NCBI RefSeq assembly: GCF_905220565.1
Contig: NC_059402.1
Location: 9,053,501 to 9,117,500 of the forward strand
DNA from: Melitaea cinxia
Taxonomy: Eukaryota; Arthropoda; Insecta; Lepidoptera; Nymphalidae
Direction of reading: 5' to 3'
DNA length: 64,000 nt
The position numbers and the translations under genes were made by a program. This document shows, one piece after another, positions 34,108 through 44,855 of this stretch. The notes beneath the pieces are model-generated. The model was not told the DNA's origin, searched no databases, and saw only the letters and a program-made list of their open reading frames with translations. Each line of letters opens with the position of its first letter. The stretch's first letter is position 1.

Positions 34108-37100
34108 TTAATTGCGTCGACTCTAACGAATACGTGGCTGCAGTTGCGTAGGTCTTTATGTATAAAAATAGATTGCTTGCTATTATGATGCGTCGTCGCT
34201 GCTTGCGGTCTATTTTGTTCTATTGCCGTTCTTATCTTGTTTACGTAAGTATAGTCGTCCGTAGTTGTAGGTATCGATGTAGTGAAAAAATCACCCGGTA
34301 GACGTAGGTTATAGCCGTATGTAAGTTCGGCTGGGCTAACTTCGGCGTCTGTGCGTAGGGTGGCTCGTAATCCTAGTAGTACAGTAGGTAGCTCGTCGAT
34401 CCATGACCTTGTACTTGAGAGTTTCGTGCGTAGCGCGGCTTTTAATGTGCGATGCCAGCGTTCGACTATACCGTTGCTATGCGGATGATACGGAGTTGTA
34501 CGATTTTTCGTTATTCCCATAATTTTCATTAGGTTATTAAATAGTTGACTTTCGAATTGACGGCCTTGATCGCTAGTTAGTGTTGATGGACATCCGAATC
34601 TTACTATCCAGTGTTTGTAGATAGCTTCGGCGACGGTCTCAGCTGTTATATCGTCGGTAGGTATCGCTTCGGGCCATTTGGTTTCTCTGTCGATCATTGT
34701 TATGAGATAGCGGTAACCTTGCGTTGTAGTAGGTAAAGGTCCTACGATATCGACGTGAATATGTTGAAAACGTTCTGTAGGCGGGAATTTCGATGTAGCA
34801 CTGTGTGTATGTCGTTGAATCTTATTTTTTTGACAATCGATGCAGCTTCTAGTCCATATTGATATGTCGCTATTCATTGACGGCCAAAAATATTTTTGTG
34901 ATATCATCTTTCGTGTCGTACGCGTTCCAGGGTGGCTTATGTTATGTACGCTTCTAAATACATGTTGTCGATGTTGTTCGGGTATGTATGGTCGTATATG
35001 CGATGATGAAGTTTCACAGTATAGTTCGATATCGGTGTTCGAGATAGTTATTTTCTTTAGATTAATATTTTCTTGAAGTAATAATTGTTTCATAGTAGGA
35101 TCTTGTTGCTGTGCGGTTGCTATTTCTTTGTAATTGATTGCAGAAGGACATGTAATTGTTTCTATGCGACTTAGAGCGTCGGCAACGATGTTTTGTTTGC
35201 CGCTTACATGTTTTATGTCGGTTGTAAATTCGCTAATAAATAATAACTGTCTCGTGCGTCTTGGTGTTTCTGTGGTTGAGTTAATCTTATGCATTGCGAA
35301 TATGAGTGGCTTGTGATCGGTGAATATGATGAGTGGTCGTCCTTCGAACATCTTGCGGAAGTGTTTCACAGCCATGTATATTGCTTGAAGTTCTCTGTCG
35401 TATGTTGAGTATCTTGATTGCGCATCGGAGAATTTTTTTGAATAATAGCCGAGAGGTTGCCATGATTTATTTACGTATTGTTGTAAGACGGCGCCAGCTG
35501 ACTTGTCGGATGCGTCGCAGAATAACGCATACGTAGCTTTATGTGACGGATGAGCAAGCAAAGCAGCGTTGTTAATGCTGTTTTTGCATGCTTCGAATGC
35601 TTGTGTTGACTCTTCGGTCCATTGTATGACAGTCTTGTCTCGCTTCTTAACGTTGTGTAGGTATGCATTGAGTGGCGCTTGAATAGATGCGGCGTTAGGT
35701 ATGTGGTCGCGATAAAAATTTAACATACCGAGGAAACGACGTAACTCTTCGATGTTCGTAGGTTTCGGATACTTCATGATGATGTCGATCTTCTGTGCTG
35801 GAGGTTTGATACCGTCTTTTGAAACGTGGTATCCTAAGAATTGAACTTCTGTTTGACCGAAGTGACATTTCGATGGATTTATTGTGATGCCGTGTTCTTC
35901 CAGTCTTCGTAGCACGGTTCTGAGGTGTTCTCGGTGAAGATCTTCGTTTTCGGATGCAAGAAGTACGTCATCGATGAAAGGAAATACGTAAGGCAGTCCG
36001 CTTAATACTTGATGTATGAATCGCTGGAATGTCTGCCCTGCGTTTTTTAAACCTGGACACATTCTCGGGAATTCGAATAGTCCCATTGGCGTTATTATAG
36101 CAGTCTTTTCAATATCCTCTTCGCGAACGCAGAGTTGTTGGTATGCTCTGTTAAGATCTATTGTTGAAAATATTGTCTTCCCAGCGAGTTGATATGTGAA
36201 GTCTTTGACGCGTGGTACGGGATATCGATCGGCCTTGGTGATAGCGTTTAGACGGCGATAGTCACCACAGACGCGTATGTCTCCGTTCTTCTTCGGTACG
36301 ACGTGAAGGGGTGACGCCCATGGACTCTTGCTGGGGCGACATAGACCTTGTTCCATCATGTTTTGAAATTCTTTCCTGACTTGTTCGTAGCGATGCGGTG
36401 GTATAGGACGTGCACGACAATGTACTGGTGGTCCTTCGGTTTCGATGTAGTGCTGGACGTTGATCTTGCTGTCATTTATGTTCATTGCAGTCAGTCTTGT
36501 TATGCCGGGGAATTCTGAGAGGATATCGTGGTAAATATTATTGCTGTCTATGCTTCGTACTGTAGGTATAGTTGTAGCTCGAACGGGTGCTTTGACTGTT
36601 AAGTTAGTAACGTTGTCGATAAGTTTCTTGTTTTTTAGGTCGACGATGAGTTGATGATGTTTTAAAAAATCGGCTCCTAGTATCGGCTTTGACACGTCAG
36701 CGACTATGAATTTCCACTTGTATGGACGGCGAAGGCTGAGGTCTAGTTCGAGCGTTTTTTCACCGTATGTCGATATAGTGGTGTTGTTAGCGGCGTAGAG
36801 TTTGAATGGCAGCGGTGTAGTAAAGTGAGTTTTTTTCCTAGGTAGAACGGATATGTTAGCTCCCGTGTCTACCAAGAAAGATATTCCTGTTTTCTTGTCT
36901 GTGACAAATAGGCGGTAGGAGTATTCTTGAGCGCCGGATTCCGCTTCTGCCAGCGTTCTCTCTGGTTTTCCGCTTGCTTCTTTAGACGCGAAGGAACACG
37001 GTGACCTGCAGTTTCTTGCCCGAGACCCGTAGCGTAGGTGGTAATAGCACCCTGATGATGGTGTGTTGTCTCTTGATCGTAATTTATATTGAGGGTTGTA

Positions 37101-37286
37101 TGAGCGGCTTCGAGAAAGGTTTCTTTTGAAATTATGTTGCGGTTGTCTTGATTTTAATTTAGCGATTTCTATGGACAGTTTTCTTATTTCATTTAATAGG
37201 TTCATGTTGACGGCGATATCTGATGGCTGGTCGATGGTGGCGGCTACGGCGGCGGGCAGGGATTCGACGGTTCTTGATTGATCCAT
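34065..37286 (-). pseudogene. Gypsy gag-pol, capsid part missing, 3' end cut by insertion
   Basis: One 1073-codon frame. Residues 1-79 are a short basic leader. A CHCC zinc motif lies at 80-97 (C-x2-H-x9-C-x3-C). Protease DTG is at 140-142. The reverse transcriptase has catalytic F-I-D-D at 437-440, where this family usually has Y-I/V-D-D, and MCPG at 409-412 at a site usually M-P-F-G. RNase H acidic residues are at D591, about E632 and D657. The integrase has an HHCC zinc finger (H781, H785, C815, C818) and DDE triad (D846, D906, E942). The start codon lies only about 70 bp after the LTR, so the several-hundred-residue capsid that should precede the zinc motif is absent. The last 14 codons are encoded by the piggyBac-like insert, so the integrase C-terminus is cut off. 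Confidence 0.85.
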
Positions 37287-37355
37287 TTTTCACGAGCAGG
37301 GATTCTTCTTCTTTACGAGCAGGGATTCTTCGTGTTCTTCGTCGGGTCACCACTT

Positions 37356-38140
37356 TAGGGACTATTGTTGTGTCGAAATGAAAGTCTTCTCAGAAGGTGT
37401 CGATCGAATATATTTGCATAAAAAATGGTAATATTTATATAAAATAATTTACAATAAAAAGTAAGTATCACAATAGTTGATTAGTTTATATGACCAATCA
37501 CGGATAAGCCTTGCGTCTCTTTCTCGCGCGTGGCTCTCTTTTTCCGCGCGTGCCGCTGTCGATTACTCATGCGCTTCGTCGCGAGTCGGAGGCACGGTAG
37601 CGCAGAGCGATATCTATAAATAGAACATACGTTCCCGCGTCTCGCCCTTTTCGGCGGCGATCGGCGCGGCGAACGGATCTCTGACGTGTACTTCACTCGG
37701 CGGCGGCGTGATTGTGCTTCGTGAAGATGTACATGAAGAATACGTGCAAGTTAGCTTGAAGACTTCTGTGAAGATCTGTGCATGTGATTGCTGGTGCATC
37801 CGCTTGCATGGTGTGCTGTGCTATTTTCCAACAGTTCTTTTCAGAGCTAACAATCTTGTTTCACGAACATTAAAACAGTTCTTTTCAGAGCTAACAATCT
37901 TGTTTCACGAACATTAAAACAGCTCTTTTCAGAGCTATGTACTTCCTGTTTCACGTACACGTCAATGTATCTTGGTAAGGTAATGGTTGAGGTTATGAAC
38001 GGTAAAGGTATCGGTAAGGTTAAATGGTAAAGGTATCGGTATGGTTAAATGGTAAAGGTATCAGGTAAGTTATCTTGAAGCCTCATTGAATTACTATTAC
38101 TACTTATGTAATAATAGTTCGATGTGGTAGGTAGCCACAG
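37356..38140 (-). repeat. Gypsy LTR (5' LTR in element orientation)
   Basis: Same length and content as the other LTR, including the 44-bp tandem units at 37831-37918. It would hold the promoter for the - strand transcript. The right junction is followed by GTGTT, matching the 5 bases before the other LTR. Confidence 0.9.
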
Positions 38141-38164
38141 GTGTTTTGAAATATTGTCCAGATT

Positions 38165-38329
38165 TAAAAACATCATATGTTACTATTTTAACCGACTTCA
38201 AAAAAGGAGGAGGTTACTCAATTCGACCGTATATATTTTTTATGTATGTTCGGGGATAACTTCGTCGATTATGAACCGACTTTGATAATTATTTTTTCAT
38301 TGGAAAGGAGATATCCCAAGCGTGGTACC

Positions 38330-38373
<44 letters not shown>

Positions 38374-38535
38374 ATATGTATATGGGATACCACAGAAATT
38401 GAGGGAAACCCTCGAAAATCGTAGTGACGACTAGTGCGTTTGTTAATTTTTTTTTTCTACCTACCTTGTATTACTTGTCGATCTAATTGAAGTTGGTTTT
38501 TTTCATTTGCGAGCAAACACAATTATTTAATACTT
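38165..38535 (+). repeat. 'accgacttc...ggagg' dispersed repeat, with (AT)n inside
   Basis: Starts 'aaccgacttcaaaaaaggag' and ends TTTGCGAGCAAACACAATTATT. It has an internal block 'ggagatatcccaagcgtggt', then an (AT)n tract at 38331-38367, and 'gaaattgagggaaaccctcg'. Shortened relative to 44860-45480. It follows the Gypsy insertion directly. Confidence 0.8.
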
Positions 38536-39045
38536 ATTTAAAATAAAAATGCGAAATAAATGACGAAACCTGACAGGTTTTGGTACACTAGAACGGTAAC
38601 AGCGCATAGGCTTCATTGGCCGAAATCGCAGTTTGGCATTGTCACGCGTGAGCGACGCCCCAGATTAGGCTGATGTTTCTCTTTCGCACTTATTTAATAC
38701 AGTGCGGAATCGTACTATTCTTCATTTCATACTAGCAATCGCTGGCGCTCCATTAGTTACAACTTGACGTCAAATGTAAGCATAGGTATAGGTGATATAA
38801 TATACTATTTTATTGGTATAATAGAATAGAAAGAATCTAATGTAAGGATGGAAGAATGTAAGAGTATGTAGGTTTTATAAAGAATTATAGATTTAAGATT
38901 ATCTATGTAGTTTTCTTGGGAGTCCACCGCACCAGCGCTCTTTGGGATGATCCGCCTCTAGTTAGACATATTTGTAAATAAGGAAATTTACCGTCTTTGC
39001 GTACTCTTGTAAATAAGGGAATTTACCCTCTTTGTTTACTCCTTA
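38536..39045. other. Stretch without a recognised gene
   Basis: Moderately AT-rich with a slightly GC-richer block at 38580-38720. No open frame over 60 codons and no known motif seen. Confidence 0.4.
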
Positions 39046-39293
39046 GCTGTGTGGTTACGGCAGTAAAGAATATAGCCACTCCCTATATGTACCCGTGGGT
39101 GTCGTAAGAGGCGACTTAGGGATAAGACGGGCAGCAGCGTCTTCGGTGCGACAAAACCAGCCCTGCGGTCACCAACCCGCCAGCCCAGCATGGTGACTAT
39201 GGGCAACACACATGAATTTACGCCATTTTTGGCGCGAACTTGTGGAGGCCTATGTCCAGTCCACTGGGACTGCGATAGGCTGAAATGATGACC
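39046..39293 (+). repeat. (GAT)n-type dispersed repeat, internally deleted copy
   Basis: Same family as 14277-14617: 'gtgtggttacggcagtaaag' at the start and 'tgcgataggctgaaatgatg' at the end. The middle block around the 'aaccatctaactgctgg' region of the 14.3-kb copy is deleted. Confidence 0.8.
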
Positions 39294-40430
39294 CTCTTTG
39301 TTTATTCAACTTTAACAAAAAGTATAGTAAAGTTATGTAATTAATAAAATACTAGTTATAGAATTTATCGGCCCCGAGAAAGTTTGGATTTAGCGATTTA
39401 GCTAACTTTTAATTAACAGAATCGGCTGTCACATGACTGGCGTACTGACGCTTTAGCCACGTGCTGCGAATAAAGCCAACTGAAAATGTGATGTTTTAAA
39501 CAAGTATCAATTTAATCCTTTTCAGTGCACTTTGTTGTTTGTCAGTATAAAATATATTAAAAAAACTAAAATAGTGCGTAATTACGTATTCTAAGTATTA
39601 TAATTAATAAATACATTGATTTTTACTTCCCACATCTATAATTAAGACTGTAGATAACTGCGGCTAGATCTGGGGCTGCGGTGGGTCAAAATGTGCCTCC
39701 AACGACATTTCCGCCAGTGTTCGGCAGGACTTTTGTCGACTCATAAATGCTAGGGTAGATTAAAGTGCTATAACTCTACAAAAACATGCTGGACAAAAGT
39801 GTTTTTGCACTATTACAATGACTTTGAACCGGATTTCTTTCATTAGCTTCGCTCCTGGACAAAAATGAGAAAAACCAAGAACGGCGGAGCCGGCCGTAGC
39901 GACCTGAAGTGCAAAAGAAAGTTTTTTTCTCTAATGGGATAAATACAAATAGAGGTTTATTAAAAATGAAATAAAATTATTAATTAGGAAGTAAAAAAAC
40001 ATCTCCATTTGTGCCTTTTTTTAAAACACTACATAAAAAGATTCTTGTTGCATTTTTTGCAAACTATTTTAATTTTTTTTTAACCTATTCTAAGGACCTT
40101 CGCAATCTCTCGTAGCACCCAGAACTATTCCTCCCTATGGTGCCGTGATTTTTTGAAATGAAATGCTATTTTAATCAAGTTCAAAAAACGAGAAGTTTCT
40201 CAATTTGACTATTTTTTTTTACTCGATAGCTGACGCTTGGAGTGTGGTCTCATTTAAATTTGGTAGAAATCTAACAATTACTATTTGAATTATCTCTAAA
40301 AATTCGTATTTACTTGACTATTTTTTCGTCTGCTTACATTGATATGCTTTCGCTTGGGACCAAAGTACCAAACACAATTATTTAAATTGTGTGATTTATC
40401 TACATTATGAGTTATACCACAGAACTCCCT
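39294..40430. other. Stretch without a recognised gene
   Basis: Mostly AT-rich. The end (about 40190-40380) shows diverged pieces of the 'accgacttc' repeat family (tcgtctgctta.., gcttttg.. blocks). No coding exon recognised. The apparent 72-codon - strand frame at 40514-40296 is poly-lysine from the T-run. Confidence 0.4.
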
Positions 40431-41240
40431 TAACTCAGGTAGGGCACAGCAGGAATTTCCTTTGATTGGGGTAGTTTTTTTTTTTTTTTTTTTTACGTGG
40501 GGAAAATCCATCATGGATACCCTCCAGCGCGGGGGCGCCAGAGGGTTATGTCAGACTCCTAATGACTAAAAACCACCACGTGTTAGCAGTCATCCGCCTG
40601 GGTGGGGCGAGAGGGGTCGCGCTAGCATTCGCCACCTCGCCTCAGCCGTCAGCGGTAGGCCCGGACAAAGCTTCCGGGCCCCGGCATGATGGTGGGGCGG
40701 CCTCGCTCACAACAAGGCCACCCCTCAAACGTATGGGGTCGTGTCGTCCGGCCAGCCGAAGTCCCCCGACTATCGGCCGCCGACCCCACTATTACGAGGG
40801 GGGGAGGAGGTGGGCAAACCGCCTTCTCCTTGCCCCCGTACGTCTGCGCCGGAGTGGGCCAGCAGAGTTGTCTTCCTCTCTGGCCCGCTCCGCGGTCTCC
40901 TTCTGCGTCATTACCTCTTCGCAGAAGGAGACCACCGCCTGCCACGATCTCTCGCTGTCAAGCATGGTCTTTACGACACTCGGCAGCGAGAGATCCCGTC
41001 CAATTGGGGTAGTACCTCGACCTTACAGAAGATCACAGCAAAATAATACTGTTTTCAAGCAGTATTGTGTTCCTGTTGGTGAGTAAGGTGACCAGAGCTC
41101 CTGGGGGGATTGGGGATGGCTCCGTAACGCGCTTGCGATGCTTCTGGTGTTGCAGACGTCTATAAGCTACGGTAATCGCTTACCATCAGGTGAGCCGTAC
41201 GCTTGTTTGACGATCTAGTGACATAAAAAAAAAAAAAAAA
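40431..41240 (+). mobile_element. Poly-A retroposon with its own target duplication, split by an R1-like fragment
   Basis: AACTCCCT occurs at 40423-40430 and again right after the A-run at 41241-41248, which looks like a target duplication of at least 8 bp. The body contains 'caaaataatactgttttcaa', 'gaccagagctcctgg', 'tgttgcagacgtctataagc' and 'catcaggtgagccgtacgct', and ends in about 18 As. A reversed copy lies at 26020-26215. No coding capacity was seen. Its left part is interrupted at about 40475 by a LINE fragment. Confidence 0.65.
40475..41002 (-). mobile_element. R1-like LINE 3' fragment with 11-bp target duplication
   Basis: On the - strand it runs from 41002 (5' truncated) to a poly-A shown as the T-run at 40475-40494. 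ATTGGGGTAGT flanks both ends (40465-40475 and 41003-41013). It includes the last 70 codons of ORF2 (41002-40792: LPSVVKTMLDSERSWQAVVSF, VMTQKETAERARE, then TAA) and a GC-rich 3' UTR ending TTTTCCCCACGTA. The same element is at 60790-61510. The large frames on the + strand here are antisense shadows. Confidence 0.8.
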
Positions 41241-41336
41241 AACTCCCTGTTAAAAACTAGGAAACAGGTTATGATGAATTTCGCAATTTAATAACTATAA
41301 AATTTCGTCCACCGAACCACGGTAGGATCTCCCCAC

Positions 41337-41526
41337 CGTACCTCGGAGAGCATGTTAAGCCATCGGTCCCGGTTGTTATCGTGTACACCTGATAGCGACT
41401 GTTACTCATAGTAGGGAATATATCCGCCAATCCGCATTGGAGCAGCGTGGTGGATTAACCTCTGATCCTTTTCGTACATGGGGAAAGAGGCGTATGCCCA
41501 GCTTTGGGATATTACAGGCTGAAGCT
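41337..41526 (+). repeat. SINE tail, 'gggatattacag' family
   Basis: 'cctcggagagcatgttaagc', 'cctgatagcgactgttactc', 'agcagcgtggtggattaacc' and 'tgggatattacaggctgaag' are in the usual order. Head missing. Confidence 0.8.
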
Positions 41527-41734
41527 TACTTATGCTATTATATTTAATTAAATTGGCGCAACATTTCAAAATTTTAGGAGCTAAGATTATAATCTTATTT
41601 TCGATTTACCATTTGCTAGTTGCTGTGCTTTTTAGAAATATACTTTTGTAAGTCTTGTAGCATTTGCTTAGTCGCTATTTGGATAACTGAACTAATGTTT
41701 ATCTACGGAATTGTGTTTAATTATATGCATGTGG

Positions 41735-41888
41735 TTTTTGTGGCGTCGCTCTGTCACCGCGGAGATGAAGAATGTCGGGCTTTCCTGGCCCGAAATTAAG
41801 CTGATAGCCCAAGAACGAGCGAGATGGCAGCGCACTGTGAACGCCCTCTGCCTCACCCAAGGGACATAGGACTTGATGATGATGAGTT
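41735..41888 (+). pseudogene. LINE ORF2 C-terminal fragment with (GAT)n end
   Basis: Encodes WRRSVTAEMKNVGLSWPEIK.. and RARWQRTVNALCLTQGT before a stop, the basic-aromatic C-terminus typical of RTE/Jockey-type ORF2 proteins. It is followed by (GAT)n. Almost the same fragment is at 58920-59107. Confidence 0.7.
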
Positions 41889-42600
41889 GTGCACTTAGAT
41901 TAAACAGTAAATTAGTGTAAGCTCGTAAAGAACATAAAAGAATACCGACTTAAGATTTTAAAAGTAAAAACAGGATGTGGATACCTAAAAACAAAAATTA
42001 TAGTTTGTACTTTACTAAGAATAATTTATTTATGCATAAAGGCGTAATTTATTAAAATGTGCAATTTAGTACCTAGTCAATATATAACAATAGTTGTATA
42101 TATTGTCTATACTATGTCTCAATATTTTATTCAAAGTAGAAATTAAGGAAACTAATGACAACTTATTATATTCGCAACTGAAGCGAAGTAAATACTAAAA
42201 AAATATATTAAAATAATTTTAAAAGTATTTTTAATCATTTCATTGTTTTGTATTATTATTTGTTAACATTACAATCTATATATTAATTGTAGGTAAAATA
42301 TTACTTTTAACAAAAGTTATAAGTAAGAGGGACTGTGTCAGAGATAGCAACAATTAAAAGTTAAAGGCGACAAATTTTAATTGAATTGACGACTTTGAAA
42401 CTTATAATGATACTTTTGTTTACCTTTGAAAACACAGATTGAAAAAATATCTTTATTGGTTCAAGAAAACTGAAAATATGAGACTGGCTGATTGTCATTA
42501 TCGTTGTCTTTCTAGTTCTGGAAAATGAAAAATAAGTTTATTATGTAAGCTTATTTTATTTTCGTTAATATGTCGCACATAATTTAATCATCTTTGCTCG
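41889..42600. other. AT-rich stretch, nothing recognised
   Basis: No frame above about 60 codons, no repeat family identified, no RNA gene. Confidence 0.4.
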
Positions 42601-43132
42601 ATAACGAAAAAAAAAATGACTTCAATTAGGTAAATCGACAAGTAATACAATAAGTAGATGAAAAATAGTCAAGTAAATACGCGTTATCAAAGATTACTCA
42701 AAATGTAGTCGTTAAATCGTCAAAGCTTTTGATTAAAACAAGAATCATGAAAATCAGTAAACGCATTCAAAAGATATGCGGTATAATACAACGTAGGTCG
42801 ACGAAAAAGTAGTCAAGTATATATACGAATTATTAAATATTACTCGAAAAGTAGGTAGTTGTTAAATCTCCATTAATATTAAATGAGACAAAAATCGAGA
42901 AATCGGTCCACCCAGTCAAAGGATCTGAGGTAACAGACAAAAAAAATATTTATTTATTTATTTACACTTTATTGTACACCAAACAAGAAATAAAATAAAC
43001 AAGCAACATTAATAATAATTAGTAGAAAAAAAAAATGAAAAAAGGGCTTCTTATTGCTTAAAAGCAATCTCTAAATAATATTTACAATCGAATTGAGAAC
43101 CTCCTCCTTTTTTGGAAGTCGGTTAAAAAGTG
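42600..43132 (-). repeat. 'accgacttc' repeat, reversed, with a LINE tail nested in it
   Basis: Read on the - strand it begins at 43130 with 'aaccgacttccaaaaaagga' and ends at about 42605 with the 'gtcgatttacctaattgaag' block. Between about 42943 and 43082 it is broken by a segment with 'ctttattgtacaccaa', the 3' UTR of the CR1/Daphne-like LINE (compare 54920). The related copy at 49860-49945 lacks this insert. Confidence 0.7.
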
Positions 43133-43688
43133 AGACGGTTAGGAAGTTAGACATTTACTTAGCGTCTTTTTAAGTTGTTATCAAAATATAATAGTAAAAA
43201 ACAGTAAGATAGCAATGAATACCTAACATAGCAATCAAACAATTATAAGAATAGATCATTACATACTTACTTAATTTTAATTTATTTAACAAATGTTTAC
43301 ATCGAAGCTTTTACTGTTATCGCGCTTGGGTATTCTTTACTTATATGATAGTGATGTATTAAAATTTAAATTATCTAGATGCTAGGATAAAACTGCAAAA
43401 ATGTGTAACAAGTAAGCACACTAAGCTTTTACAAAAATATTACAACAGAAGGTAATTATTGTAAAACTGCAAGTCACTACCCAATATCGATTTTATGATT
43501 ACTGACTCCTACTCAAACAATGTTCTAAGTAATGACTTAGTGGTAAATTCAAGTCAAAATACAACAAATAACTAGTCAAGGTACGTCATTAGTGTTAAAA
43601 ATATTGTCGCAAATCGAAGTATTTTCTTAACACTTTAAAAATAATTCTCATCTATTAAATTGTTTGTTGTAATGTAATTTTTTGACGC
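43133..43688. other. AT-rich stretch, nothing recognised
   Basis: No coding or RNA feature seen. Confidence 0.4.
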
Positions 43689-43735
43689 CGCGTTGGCGCA
43701 GCGGTCACAGTCATGGATTGATTGTTGGTCGGGGT
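43684..43735 (+). repeat. tRNA-like SINE head, truncated
   Basis: 'gacgccgcgttggcgcagcg' followed by GTCACAG matches the head of the SINE at 62440 (A-box region). It stops before a B box. Confidence 0.65.
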
Positions 43736-43814
43736 TTATTTATTTATTTATTTTTGGCACGATTTTTCTGTTTTGTGTGATCAGCGTAATTCGGGTGATA
43801 TTTTATTTACTAAT

Positions 43815-44092
43815 TATTAACTGAAGCTCCGCTGCGGTATGGCGGATATGTTCTTTACTATGAGTAACGATCGTTATTAGGTGTACCTATATGATTACAA
43901 GCGGTACCGACAGTTTAACGTACTCTCCGAGACCCGATGGTTCCTCACGAAACCAACACTATGAAAAACATCCAAACCGGAAAAAATATTTGTACAGATA
44001 CAAATATAGGTACATTCCGAGCGGGAATCGAACTCGCTAACCGCTGGTATTTAAGCGCCCACACGCACCACTACACTAGAGCGGAACAGAAT
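43815..44092 (-). repeat. tRNA-headed SINE, - strand
   Basis: Read in reverse: a head with A-box-like 'tagtgtagtggtgcg', B box 'gagttcgattcccgc', the 'acaaatattttttccgg' spacer, and then a body with the family blocks (CGTTACTCATAGTAAAGAACATATCCGCC in diverged form). Fairly complete, older copy. Confidence 0.7.
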
Positions 44093-44855
44093 ATATTTAT
44101 AGATTCGTAATAAAGGTAATTGACGTATTTGGGTAGGAATTTCTTTGAATATTTTGTTTGGTATATTTTAGTTCAATCACATTAATATGAGGTCAAAATA
44201 AATAGTAAGTTTGGTTAATTTTATCCGATGACAAACATGTTTTTATAAGCCAATTAGGTTTGTATTCAAATAAGTAAAAGGATAACGCCATATAATATAC
44301 AGGTAATCTTATCAAAATAACTGAGCGACGCCATCCCCTGTGGAGCCGGGCCGCTTACAGGAAACTAAATTATACTTGAATTAAATAATATTGTGAATGT
44401 TACCTTTTCAGACCTTTATACAAGCAAACTCCACGTGTAAAGAAAATTGTTAGTCACTTACGTTTTCTAAGGAGTCAATATTGCTAGCAAACAGTTAACT
44501 TATGTTAAAGAAGGATAAAAGTTTTATTTAATAAAAATAAAAATTTAAATTATCTGATAAAAATATTAATGAATTTATCTGATCAAATAATCTCTGTAAT
44601 TAGTAGGATTAAAACCGCCTTTATACTAACAACATTTTCTGTTTGACCATTTCCAATTTAACCATTAACACATCAAGCTGCAAGCATTAACAAACGAAAT
44701 TAGACAGTATTGTATTACATGTTCCTCATTTTATCTGACTATTTTATAAATAATTATTTTCTTTTAACCGAATATTATTTACAAGTATATATTTAATAAT
44801 TTAAAATAAAATAATTTAAAGAGATCCTAATACAAGTGAACAAACAACCTCTGCA
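44093..44855. other. AT-rich stretch, nothing recognised
   Basis: No coding exon or repeat identified. Confidence 0.4.

Larger units (their letters stand above)
31562..38140 (-). mobile_element. Gypsy LTR retrotransposon, CsRn1/Kabuki-like, on - strand
   Basis: Two 785-bp LTRs in the same orientation flank an internal region read on the - strand. The target duplication is GTGTT or one of its overlaps (4-6 bp) at 31557-31561 and 38141-38145; LTR ends are uncertain by 1-2 bp. The likely primer binding site, TGGTGACCCGACGAAG (- strand, 37352-37337), resembles the 3' end of tRNA-Trp, as in the CsRn1 clade. A purine tract (32358-32347, GAGGGGGAGCA) precedes the 3' LTR. Gag has the CHCC-type zinc motif typical of that clade. 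Pol is split by a piggyBac-like insertion. Confidence 0.9.

Noticed and set aside
40562..41086. 174-codon + strand frame and several others at 40.5-41.1 kb
   Set aside because: These are antisense to an R1-like LINE tail on the - strand, which has a matching target duplication; GC-rich antisense shadows.
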